From: Gammaproteobacteria bacterium
GTDB taxonomy: Bacteria > Pseudomonadota > Gammaproteobacteria > HK1
DNA length: 64,000 bases
Reading direction: 5' to 3'
Assembly: GCA_021773635.1 (NCBI GenBank)
Contig: JAJFJV010000019.1
Location: 248,001-312,000 of the forward strand
Made by a program: the position numbers and the translations under genes. The notes under the pieces were generated by a model, which saw nothing but the letters and a program-made list of their open reading frames with translations, was not told the DNA's origin and made no database searches. The stretch's first letter is position 1. Each line of letters opens with the position of its first letter. Below are positions 10,016 to 17,970 of this stretch, in pieces.

Positions 10016-12270
10016 GAGGGTACAACGCTGATTTTTCCCCCAACCCGCAAGCCGAGAGACACCCCATCACTACCCAACGCGTCCTCGTTTCTGCTGCCCT
10101 GATCATCGCGACCCACGCCGTGCCCGTACAGGCAGCGCCCGGGGATTGGGCCCTGTGCGGTGGCGGCTTCGGAATTCCCGCGCGTGGCCCCGTGCCACAG
10201 GGCGGGGCCGCGGGGGCTATTCACCTCTCCTCGGAGCAGGCCGATCTCGCAAAAAAAGGGGTCTCGGTACTGCGCAATAAAGTACAGATTGACCGCGCGG
10301 GACAGCAACTGCAATCGGACACCGCCCGTTATGACCAGACGGCCGGAACCCTGGAAGCAAGCGGTGCGGTGCAGTACTGGGAAGAGAGCATCTACCTCAC
10401 CGGTGACCACGCCCACATGGATCTGGAGGCCGATGAAACCGTCATCGATAACGCCAACTTCAGCCTTGTCAGCGAACATGGTCGTGGCGAGGCGCGAGAA
10501 ATCACCCTCAGCGGCTCGGACCTCGTGCTACTTAAGGATGCACGCTATACCACCTGCGATCCGGATCAGGAAGCGTGGGTCCTGAAGGCAAAGAATCTGC
10601 ACATCAACAAGCTGACCGATACCGGCGTCGCCCGCCATGTCAGGGTGGAATTAAAGGGCATGCCCATCTTCTATTCCCCCTACTTGTCGTTCCCCCTGAG
10701 TGATACCCGCACAACCGGCTTTCTCACACCGGCCTTCCGGCTCTCGGGCAATGCCGGCGCCGAATTTCAGATCCCCTATTACTGGAATATCGCGCCGAAT
10801 CGGGACGCGACCCTCCGGGTTCGTGCCACCGGTCAGCGCGGCGTTGTACTCGGGGGCAAATATCGCTATCTCAGCCGCGACTGGGGCCAGGGTGCAGCCG
10901 GTCTCGAATGGTTGCCCGATGACCGCAAACGCGGGAGCGGACGCGCGCTCTTCAACTTTCAGCACAACGCCGCCATTTCCAATCGCTGGAATAGCAGCAT
11001 CAACGTGAGTCACGTCACCGACAAGGATTACTTTGAGGATCTTGGCACCAGCCTCGATGTGGCCAGCACCCAGTTTCTGGAGCGCCGGGCAAATCTCAGC
11101 TATACCGGCGATCGCTTCCACGTAGTGGGCAGGCTGGACAGCTATCAGACCGTGGATAAAACCATTCCCGGCCCGGAGCGCCCCTACGAACGTCTGCCTC
11201 AATTACAGTTCAGCACCAACTTTCCCGAACACAACCGGCGCCTCAATTTTGGCCTTTACGGAGAATTTGTCGCCTTCGACCGTGCCGCCAGTGTGACCGG
11301 CTCCCGTGTTGACCTGCGCCCAACGCTCCGTTACCCGGTGCATGGCAGCGCCTACTTCGTCGAACCGCGCGTTAGCCTGCACCATACCGCCTACTCCCTC
11401 GACGACCAGGCCGCCGGCAAGGACGATAGCCCATCCCGCACCCTTCCCGTGGTCAGTCTTGACAGTGGCCTGTTCCTGGAGCGGGATTTTGTGCTCGGGA
11501 ACGGAAACTATGTCCAGACCCTGGAACCGCGGATCTACTATCTGATGGTGCCCTTCGATGACCAGAGCGACCTGCCGGTCTTCGATACCGGCGCCCACAG
11601 TTTCAACTTCTCACAATTGTTTCGGGAAAACCGCTTCAGTGGTGGCGACCGCCTTGGGGATGCCCATCAGGTCACCGTGGCACTGACCAGCCGCCTGCTT
11701 GAAGACGATGGCGATGAGTTGCTGCGCGCCAGCATTGGCCAGATTCGCTACCTGCGCGATCGCAAGGTCGGCTTGCCCGGAGAGACCGTGGATACCAACG
11801 ATGGCTCAGCCCTGGTAGCGGAACTGGCGGGCAAGGTCGGGAACGGTTGGCGCCTGCAGGCCGGAGTGCAATATGACCCCCACGAGGGGCGTACCGACAA
11901 GAATACCCTCAGCGTGCGCTACCAGCCGGATCGCGCGCGGGTGCTTAACCTCTCTTATCGCTTCGTACGCGGCGCCACCGAGCAAACCGACCTGTCACTG
12001 CACTGGCCGATTACCGGCAACTGGAACGCCGTGGGACGCTGGAACTATGCCCTCGCCAAGGGGCGCTCACTGGAGACCTTCGGCGGCATTGAATACGACA
12101 GTTGCTGCTGGGCCTTCCGGGCCGTCGGTCGCCGCTATCTCACCAACACGGCAGGTGACTATACCAACGCCATCTTCTTCCAGCTGGAACTCAAGGGCCT
12201 GGCCGGGCTGGGCAAGAAAACCGAGCAGTTACTGGAACGCAGCATTCCCGGATTTCATAACTCCTTCTGA
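10012..12270 (+). CDS. lptD: LPS-assembly outer-membrane protein LptD
   Basis: Outer-membrane beta-barrel that, plugged by LptE, inserts LPS into the outer leaflet. The 752-residue precursor has a signal peptide (RVLVSAALIIATHAVPVQAA), a periplasmic OstA/LptA-like jellyroll domain (VSVLRNKVQIDRAGQQL, about 85-200) and then the LptD barrel with LKGMPIFYSPYLSFPL and DTRTTGFLTP. The start is GTG, overlapping the hemH stop by four bases; no ATG lies near, so about 20 residues precede the signal core. It overlaps surA, its folding chaperone, by one base, a conserved pairing. Confidence 0.94.
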   Translation: MRGYNADFSPNPQAERHPITTQRVLVSAALIIATHAVPVQAAPGDWALCGGGFGIPARGPVPQGGAAGAIHLSSEQADLAKKGVSVLRNKVQIDRAGQQLQSDTARYDQTAGTLEASGAVQYWEESIYLTGDHAHMDLEADETVIDNANFSLVSEHGRGEAREITLSGSDLVLLKDARYTTCDPDQEAWVLKAKNLHINKLTDTGVARHVRVELKGMPIFYSPYLSFPLSDTRTTGFLTPAFRLSGNAGAEFQIPYYWNIAPNRDATLRVRATGQRGVVLGGKYRYLSRDWGQGAAGLEWLPDDRKRGSGRALFNFQHNAAISNRWNSSINVSHVTDKDYFEDLGTSLDVASTQFLERRANLSYTGDRFHVVGRLDSYQTVDKTIPGPERPYERLPQLQFSTNFPEHNRRLNFGLYGEFVAFDRAASVTGSRVDLRPTLRYPVHGSAYFVEPRVSLHHTAYSLDDQAAGKDDSPSRTLPVVSLDSGLFLERDFVLGNGNYVQTLEPRIYYLMVPFDDQSDLPVFDTGAHSFNFSQLFRENRFSGGDRLGDAHQVTVALTSRLLEDDGDELLRASIGQIRYLRDRKVGLPGETVDTNDGSALVAELAGKVGNGWRLQAGVQYDPHEGRTDKNTLSVRYQPDRARVLNLSYRFVRGATEQTDLSLHWPITGNWNAVGRWNYALAKGRSLETFGGIEYDSCCWAFRAVGRRYLTNTAGDYTNAIFFQLELKGLAGLGKKTEQLLERSIPGFHNSF

Positions 12271-13625
12271 TGATGGGTACGGGAATAATCCGGTCCACGG
12301 GGCTTTTCATTCGTGGAATCATCCGCATCCTGTGTTGCAGCCTGCTGTCCGCCACAATCTGGCATCCGGCAACGGCGCAAACAACCGGATATATTCAGCC
12401 GCTGGCCCTCGATCGCATCGTTGCCATCGTTAATGATGACGTCATAGTCGCCAGCGAACTGGCCAGCCGACTGCGGCTGGTTCGGAGCCAGCTGCGCAGT
12501 TCCGGCACCCGCCTTCCCCCCGATGCAGCGCTACAAAAACAAGTACTGGACCGTCTGATCATGGACCGGTTGCAGCTGCAAGTGGCGGAACAGAGCGGCG
12601 TGCGGGTAGATGAAGAAAGTTTGAACCGTAGCCTGCAGGAAATGGCCCGTAAAAATGGCTACTCGCTACGGGATTTTCGCGCCATCCTGCAGCGGGACGG
12701 CTATGAATTTCCACGTTTTCGGGAGGATATTCGCGAGCAGATGCTGCTTGCCCGGGTGCGGCAACAGCAGGTGGCCGGGCGCATCCGCGTATCCAAGCGA
12801 GAGATTGATAACTTCCTGACCAATCAGGCCTCACGTGGAGGTCAAAATGCTGAATATCACCTGTCCCATATCCTCATTGCCATCCCGGAAGCCGCCTCCC
12901 CGGAACAAATTGAGAAGGCCCGAAAAAAGGGCTTGGAGGTACTGAATAAGCTAAAGGACGATGCGGATTTTTCCCAACTGGCGGTTCAGGTATCGGATGG
13001 CCAGCAGGCACTCCAGGGGGGCGATCTGGGCTGGCGAAAGCGTGGGCAGCTACCCACGGTTTTTTTGGAGAGTGTCCCGAAGCTGCAAGCCGGAACGCAT
13101 AGTGAGCTCATCCGCAGTGCCAGCGGTTTTCACATCGTTAAACTCCAGGCAACGCGGGGCGGTGCCAACGAAAGATACGTGATTGCCCAGTCACGGGTGC
13201 GTCACATCCTCATCCGACCCGATGAACTCACCTCTGAAGAGGATGCCAAGAGCCGCCTGCTACAGTTAAAACAGCGGCTGCAGGAAGGTGCGGATTTTGC
13301 CACCCTGGCACGTTCGGGCTCTGATGATCGGGGCTCTGCCATCAAAGGTGGAGAGATCGGCTGGGTAAGCACCGCGGATGTAGTGCCGGCCTTTGCCGAA
13401 GTCATGGACAGTATTCCACTGAAAGAGATTAGCCCACCCTTTAAAAGCAGTTTTGGCTGGCATATCCTGCAGGTGATGGAGCGGCGAAACCACGACAATA
13501 CAGATACGGTAAGGCGTACCCAGGCGGTGGCGCAGATCCGCGAACGCAAGCTTGACGAAGAACTTCAAAGCTGGGCGCGCCGACTCAGGGACGAGGCGCA
13601 CATAGAGTACCGCCTCGAGGAATAG
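12270..13625 (+). CDS. surA: Periplasmic chaperone and peptidyl-prolyl isomerase SurA
   Basis: Escorts unfolded outer-membrane proteins, notably LptD, across the periplasm. The 451-residue precursor has a signal peptide (about 1-36), an N-terminal SurA chaperone domain starting at LDRIVAIVNDDVIVASEL, and two parvulin domains marked by EYHLSHILIAIP and SRVRHILIRPDE, the second ending in FGWHILQVMERR. Start is ATG at 12270, sharing its A with the lptD TGA, with a second ATG directly after. pdxA follows after six bases, the common lptD-surA-pdxA-rsmA order. Confidence 0.95.
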   Translation: MMGTGIIRSTGLFIRGIIRILCCSLLSATIWHPATAQTTGYIQPLALDRIVAIVNDDVIVASELASRLRLVRSQLRSSGTRLPPDAALQKQVLDRLIMDRLQLQVAEQSGVRVDEESLNRSLQEMARKNGYSLRDFRAILQRDGYEFPRFREDIREQMLLARVRQQQVAGRIRVSKREIDNFLTNQASRGGQNAEYHLSHILIAIPEAASPEQIEKARKKGLEVLNKLKDDADFSQLAVQVSDGQQALQGGDLGWRKRGQLPTVFLESVPKLQAGTHSELIRSASGFHIVKLQATRGGANERYVIAQSRVRHILIRPDELTSEEDAKSRLLQLKQRLQEGADFATLARSGSDDRGSAIKGGEIGWVSTADVVPAFAEVMDSIPLKEISPPFKSSFGWHILQVMERRNHDNTDTVRRTQAVAQIRERKLDEELQSWARRLRDEAHIEYRLEE

Positions 13626-13631
13626 GCCCCC

Positions 13632-14606
13632 ATGCTCACAGTAGCCTTTACCCCGGGTGAACCCGCCGGCATCGGTCCGGATCTGGCGCTGCGAATTCCC
13701 TCATGTGCACTTGATGCCCGAGTGGTGATCTTTGCCGATCCGGAATTGCTGGCGGAGCGGGCACATATCCTCGGCATCCCGATTCGGCTCATCCCTTACG
13801 ATCCGGCCAGCACCCCACCCTCAACTCCCGACACGCTCGAATTCGAGCCCCATTCCCTGACAAAATCCGTGCGCTGCGGGCAAACTGACCCGGAAAATGC
13901 GTCTTATGTGCTGGGTTGCCTGAAAGCGGCCGCCGATAACTGCCTGAAAGGGAAACTCTCGGCACTGATAACCGGGCCGATACACAAGGCAGTGATCAAC
14001 GAGGCGGGCATTCCCTTCAGTGGCCACACCGAATACCTGGCATCCTGTGCGGGTGATGTCCATCCGGTCATGATGCTCGCCGTTCCCGGCCTCCGCGTCG
14101 CGCTCGCCACCACGCATCTGCCTCTGGCAAGCGTTAGCGCTGCCATTACCCACGCCAGTCTTGAGCACACCCTGCGCATCCTGATCAGTGAATTGCAGCA
14201 GCACTTCGGAATTATGCGACCACGCATTCTGGTCTGTGGCCTTAACCCCCACGCTGGGGAGGATGGACATCTGGGTCGAGAGGAAATCGAGGTGATTAGG
14301 CCAGTGATGGAATCGCTGGCAGACCTCCATGCCGACCTGCGGGGACCATTGCCCGCCGACACCACCTTTACCCCGGCACGCCTGAAAAATACCGATGCGG
14401 TGCTGGCTATGTATCACGATCAGGGACTGCCGGTATTAAAGCACATGGGTTTTGGCCGCGCGGTCAACATCACCCTGGGCCTGCCGTTTATTCGTACTTC
14501 GGTGGATCATGGAACGGCACTTGAACTGGCCGGCACCGGCCAATTCGATGACGGCAGTCTCAAGGCGGCACTCGACACCGCCATTGCCATGGCACGACGG
14601 CAGTGA
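13632..14606 (+). CDS. pdxA: 4-hydroxythreonine-4-phosphate dehydrogenase
   Basis: NAD-dependent oxidation of 4-phosphohydroxy-L-threonine in the DXP-dependent pathway to pyridoxal phosphate. The 324-residue protein begins with FTPGEPAGIGPDL and has the substrate and metal site SGHTEYLASCAG, CGLNPHAGEDGHLG and the histidine segment MYHDQGLPVLKH, all characteristic of PdxA. Length is typical (about 330). Start is ATG at 13632. Its TGA overlaps the GTG start of rsmA. Confidence 0.95.
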   Translation: MLTVAFTPGEPAGIGPDLALRIPSCALDARVVIFADPELLAERAHILGIPIRLIPYDPASTPPSTPDTLEFEPHSLTKSVRCGQTDPENASYVLGCLKAAADNCLKGKLSALITGPIHKAVINEAGIPFSGHTEYLASCAGDVHPVMMLAVPGLRVALATTHLPLASVSAAITHASLEHTLRILISELQQHFGIMRPRILVCGLNPHAGEDGHLGREEIEVIRPVMESLADLHADLRGPLPADTTFTPARLKNTDAVLAMYHDQGLPVLKHMGFGRAVNITLGLPFIRTSVDHGTALELAGTGQFDDGSLKAALDTAIAMARRQ

Positions 14607-15430
14607 ACCCGGGTAGCCATCGCCCACGGCGGCGCATGGGCCAGAATTTTCTGCGCGACAAAACTGTTGTTCATCACATCGTCGATGCCATTTCCCCGTC
14701 CGGGGATGAACACCTGGTAGAAATTGGGCCCGGCCTCGGCGCCCTGACCGAATCACTACTCAGTCGCAGCGGCCAACTTGATGTGGTGGAACTGGACCGG
14801 GATCTCGCTCGCCGGCTGGCGGAACGCTGGGGTGCACACCCGCGCTTCAGCCTGCATGCCGCTGACGCCCTGCGCTTTGATTTCTCCGCCCTGGCCTCGG
14901 TTCCCGGTGAGCTGCGCGTGGTCGGCAATCTGCCCTATAACATTTCAACCCCGCTGTTGTTCCACCTCCTGAAACACAAGGCCGCTATCCGCGACATGCA
15001 TTTCATGCTGCAACAGGAGGTGGTGACACGCATGGCGGCGGTGCCGGGAAGTCGTGCGTGGGGGCGATTGAGCGTGATGCTGCAAAGTGAATGCCGGGTG
15101 CAGCCCCTGTTCACGGTACCCCCGGAGGCCTTCCACCCGATTCCCAAGGTCACCTCCACTATCGTCCGCATCGAACCCCATCATCAACTGCCGGTACAAA
15201 TAGCGGATCAAGAGGCCTTTGCCCGAGTGGTCAATGCTGCCTTTTCCAAACGCCGCAAGACCTTGCGTAACAGCCTGCGGGGACTCGTGAACGAGACCCA
15301 AATCCGGGCCGCGGGTATCGCCCCGGAAATTCGTGCGGAACAGTTGGGGGTGGCTGAATTTGCCGCGCTGTCGGCCTTTGCGTCCAAGCCGCTGGAGGAC
15401 AAAAAAGTTACCCACAAAGACTGTGGATAA
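14603..15430 (+). CDS. rsmA: 16S rRNA (adenine1518/1519-N6)-dimethyltransferase
   Basis: Dimethylates two adjacent adenines in the 3' hairpin of 16S rRNA during small-subunit maturation. The 275-residue protein shows RMGQNFLRD, the SAM-binding VEIGPGLGALT and the catalytic NLPYNIS, then the C-terminal helical domain (AFSKRRKTLRNSL). Start is GTG at 14603, overlapping pdxA by four bases. It is the last gene of the hemH-lptD-surA-pdxA-rsmA run, and a possible terminator lies about 225 bases further on. The final codons overlap DnaA-box-like sequences. Confidence 0.95.
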   Translation: MNPGSHRPRRRMGQNFLRDKTVVHHIVDAISPSGDEHLVEIGPGLGALTESLLSRSGQLDVVELDRDLARRLAERWGAHPRFSLHAADALRFDFSALASVPGELRVVGNLPYNISTPLLFHLLKHKAAIRDMHFMLQQEVVTRMAAVPGSRAWGRLSVMLQSECRVQPLFTVPPEAFHPIPKVTSTIVRIEPHHQLPVQIADQEAFARVVNAAFSKRRKTLRNSLRGLVNETQIRAAGIAPEIRAEQLGVAEFAALSAFASKPLEDKKVTHKDCG

Positions 15431-15623
15431 CTACGTGGATAATTTGGGGTAAACCGCCGTTCAGGCCCTGTGTATCTAGCCTTCTATTAGATTGGACAGA
15501 AATTGACCTAATGGCGTTATTTTAATAACAAACAATGGCTTACGACAACAACGAGAAGCGAACTCATCCTTTTCGAAGCTAAGTTCCAAGTTTTTGTGTC
15601 AGCGTTCTTGACACTGTGCATAA
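15408..15623. promoter_or_regulatory. Cluster of DnaA-box-like nonamers downstream of rsmA
   Basis: Two sites fit the consensus TTWTNCACA exactly: TTATCCACA on the minus strand at 15422-15430 and TTATGCACA on the minus strand at 15615-15623. Two more differ by one base: TTACCCACA on the plus strand at 15408-15416 and TTATCCACG on the minus strand at 15434-15442. An AT-rich tract (about 15484-15535) lies between them. No dnaA, dnaN or gidA gene is near, so this is more likely a DnaA-binding accessory site or chance than an origin. The 248-bp gap has no gene that I can support. Confidence 0.35.
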
Positions 15624-15653
15624 TCCATGACAGGAGAGCCGGGCAGAGTTCCC

Positions 15654-15680
15654 AAGCTGCTGAAGAAGCAGGCTTTTTTT
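15654..15680 (+). terminator. Possible Rho-independent terminator after rsmA
   Basis: CTGCT and AGCAG pair around a GAAGA loop, extended by AAG/CTT with one bulged G, followed by seven T residues. It reads in the rsmA direction but ends within the aroE stop codon on the opposite strand. The stem is modest. Confidence 0.5.
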
Positions 15681-16506
15681 AGCTCGTTCCCGGGCTCCGC
15701 AAGGCCGCGATAACCGCGTCCGTTTGTGGGCAGATATCGTGCCAGATCCGAAAGGACTCGGCCGCCTGCTCCACCAGCATTCCCAGGCCATCTACCGCAA
15801 TCCTCGCACCGTGGCTCTGCCCCCAACGCACAAAGACGGTTTCATCTTCCCTGTACATCATGTCGTAACAGACCCCGCCAGGCCTCAACAATTTTTCCGG
15901 CAGGGGTGGCAGAACGCCATCCAGACTCGCAGCGGTCGCATTGATGATGAGATCGAAGGCAGTATTAACGAGATCGGGATAGCCACAGGCTGCCACCCCT
16001 CCCTGCTCGTGAAACAGGGCAGCCAGTTCCTGGCCGCGTGATTCGGTGCGATTAGCAATCATCAATCGTGCCGGCACTTCATCCAGCAACGGTCCCAAAG
16101 CCCCACGCGCCGCGCCGCCCGCACCGAGTACCAGGACATCCTGCCCGGCGATCTGCACACCCAGGTTTCGAATGAGGTCGCGAACCAGGCCATAACCATC
16201 GGTATTATCACCACACAGCCCCGCATCCTTATCAAACCAGAGCGTATTCAGCGCCCCGGCACGTGCGGCCCGCGCGGTCTTTGTATCGGCCAGTTCCCAA
16301 GCCTCGCGCTTGAAAGGAAGGGTGATATTCAACCCCTGCCCACCCCGGGCACGAAAATCCTTTACCGCCGCCGGAAATTCTCCCGGCGCCACAAGAATCT
16401 TTTCATAGCGTAGTTGCCGCCCGGTCTGGGTCGCAAAACAGGTATGGATAAAGGGAGATTTGCTGTGGGCGACGGGGTTACCCATAACCGCATAGAGTTC
16501 GGTCAT
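15679..16506 (-). CDS. aroE: Shikimate dehydrogenase
   Basis: NADPH-dependent reduction of 3-dehydroshikimate to shikimate in aromatic amino acid synthesis. The 275-residue protein shows YAVMGNPVAHSKSP (substrate site), the catalytic Lys in NITLPFKREA, the partner Asp in CGDNTDGYG, the nucleotide loop GAGGAARGAL and NRTESR, all in family order and at normal length. Start is ATG at 16506. It lies 84 bp after the cyclic-nucleotide/rhodanese gene on the same strand and converges with rsmA. Confidence 0.95.
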   Translation of the reverse strand: MTELYAVMGNPVAHSKSPFIHTCFATQTGRQLRYEKILVAPGEFPAAVKDFRARGGQGLNITLPFKREAWELADTKTARAARAGALNTLWFDKDAGLCGDNTDGYGLVRDLIRNLGVQIAGQDVLVLGAGGAARGALGPLLDEVPARLMIANRTESRGQELAALFHEQGGVAACGYPDLVNTAFDLIINATAASLDGVLPPLPEKLLRPGGVCYDMMYREDETVFVRWGQSHGARIAVDGLGMLVEQAAESFRIWHDICPQTDAVIAALRSPGTS

Positions 16507-16590
16507 GATCGGAGCAGAAAAGTTAAGCGCGGCCCGCGAGCGCAGACAGACAAACCCGCGCGTGAGGAGCGAAGCCGCAACGGCAACAAA

Positions 16591-17667
16591 CTAGCCTGGT
16601 GTGGCCTGCTGCGGGAGAGCTTCCAGGCCACCCTTGAGCACATAACCCTCAAAACCACGTTCGCTCAGGAGATAGGCAGCTGCCGAAGAGCGTCGGCCAG
16701 TGGCACAATAGCAGATGTATCTCTTCGTCCGGTCGAGGCTCTCGGCCTTGAGGCGCAGCATGAATAGCGGGATATTAAGGCTGCCCTTGATACCACCGGC
16801 CTTATGCTCCGCCTCAAGCCGGACGTCCAGAAGAACGGCCCCGCTCTTTGCCATTTCACGGGCCTCTTCAATCGCCACCTCATTCATCATCGGTGCCTTG
16901 AGGAGTTCCTCAAAGTCCTCCTTTGACAGGCGCATAAGCAGACCGTCGCTTTCCATGGTGATACTGGCATTGCGTTTGCTCTGGGAAAGCAGCGCCTCCT
17001 CGCCAAAGGCATCGCCATCATTCAAATGAGCGAGCGTCACGCTGGAACCGGTAGCCGACTCGCGCGTTACCTTGGCCTTTCCACGGCTGATAATGTAGTA
17101 AAAATCGCCGTCATCCCCCTGCTGAATAACGGTTTGTCCCGATTTCATCGAAACTTCCTGCAGACGCATGAACATCTGCTGGATATTGGCCGGGGGAATA
17201 CGCAAAAATGCCTTGGACTGGAGGATACGGGTCATCCAGTCGCCGCCCTCCTGATCTTCCTCGTCTTCCTCTTCCAGCGAGATATCACTGACCTCAATAC
17301 CGGAAAGCTGATCCCAAGTCAGCAGGATATCCAGTAAATCAGTGTCAATGCGGATAATTGAGACGGCACTCTTGGCCTTTGCCGCCACTTGGCGAGGTTG
17401 CTTGTTAGCAATGGGATGTCGGGCCTCAGGAGTGCCACCACGAATATTTCCCTGGGTGCCTTCCTCGGTAAACAGCTCAGCCTCGCCTGAAAGCACGTAC
17501 ACCGACTTCCGATCGCTATCACCCTTGTTGAAAATCAGCCGCCCGGCAGAAATTTCTTCCACGAAAGTCTTGCCGGCAAGCTCCTGAAAATTCTCCGCAT
17601 TCAGGGCATTGGCCGGAACCAGTGTCTTCAGGATTTGTTTGTCGACTAGTTTCTGAGCCGGCGCCAT
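16591..17667 (-). CDS. Two-domain cyclic nucleotide-binding protein with C-terminal rhodanese domain
   Basis: A soluble 358-residue protein with an N-terminal cNMP-binding-like domain (about 10-120), an acidic linker rich in Glu and Asp (about 130-147), a second and better conserved cNMP domain (about 150-260, with GDAFGEEALL resembling the phosphate-binding cassette) and a rhodanese domain (about 275-350). The rhodanese active-site loop CATGRRS with Cys321 is intact. It has no DNA-binding domain, so it is not a CRP-type regulator. The architecture occurs in several gammaproteobacteria; a link between nucleotide sensing and sulfur or redox chemistry is plausible, but no function is established here. 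Start ATG follows an AGAGGT ribosome site. Confidence 0.85.
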   Translation of the reverse strand: MAPAQKLVDKQILKTLVPANALNAENFQELAGKTFVEEISAGRLIFNKGDSDRKSVYVLSGEAELFTEEGTQGNIRGGTPEARHPIANKQPRQVAAKAKSAVSIIRIDTDLLDILLTWDQLSGIEVSDISLEEEDEEDQEGGDWMTRILQSKAFLRIPPANIQQMFMRLQEVSMKSGQTVIQQGDDGDFYYIISRGKAKVTRESATGSSVTLAHLNDGDAFGEEALLSQSKRNASITMESDGLLMRLSKEDFEELLKAPMMNEVAIEEAREMAKSGAVLLDVRLEAEHKAGGIKGSLNIPLFMLRLKAESLDRTKRYICYCATGRRSSAAAYLLSERGFEGYVLKGGLEALPQQATPG

Positions 17668-17888
17668 GCTAAACCTCTAGCCAGTAAAAATTATTGCTGA
17701 ATCTGTCGGTGTACGGGCGATATGCTCTTCCTGGTTGCAACGACTGCGGAAGGGAGAGCGAGCAACGAGCACTCCGTTGTCTTTTAACATCGCCTGCCTG
17801 GATTAGGATGTAAAGGAGCCACTTCCAAATAAGGGGATGAAAGCTTCTTTTTCACAGCGGGCATTGTAAGGTGCCATCGGCACTTTGA

Positions 17889-17908
17889 ATACCCCTGACA
17901 CAGGGTAT
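17889..17908. promoter_or_regulatory. Inverted repeat upstream of glcD
   Basis: ATACCC (17889-17894) and GGGTAT (17903-17908) form a perfect 6-bp inverted repeat with an 8-base spacer, 63 bases before the glcD start. It could be an operator for the glycolate operon, since no glcC-type regulator gene is adjacent. Nothing else is recognisable in the roughly 300-bp gap 17668-17970, and no convincing -35/-10 pair could be chosen. Confidence 0.25.
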
Positions 17909-17970
17909 AGCCAGGCATTCCCGCCACCGGGGATGGCCCGCACCAAAGCGCCAGCCCCAGGGAGAATGTG

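Noticed and set aside
15408-15680. Chromosomal replication origin
   Set aside because: DnaA-box-like sites and an AT-rich tract are present, but there are few boxes, no visible GATC cluster, and no dnaA, dnaN, gidA or rpmH nearby.
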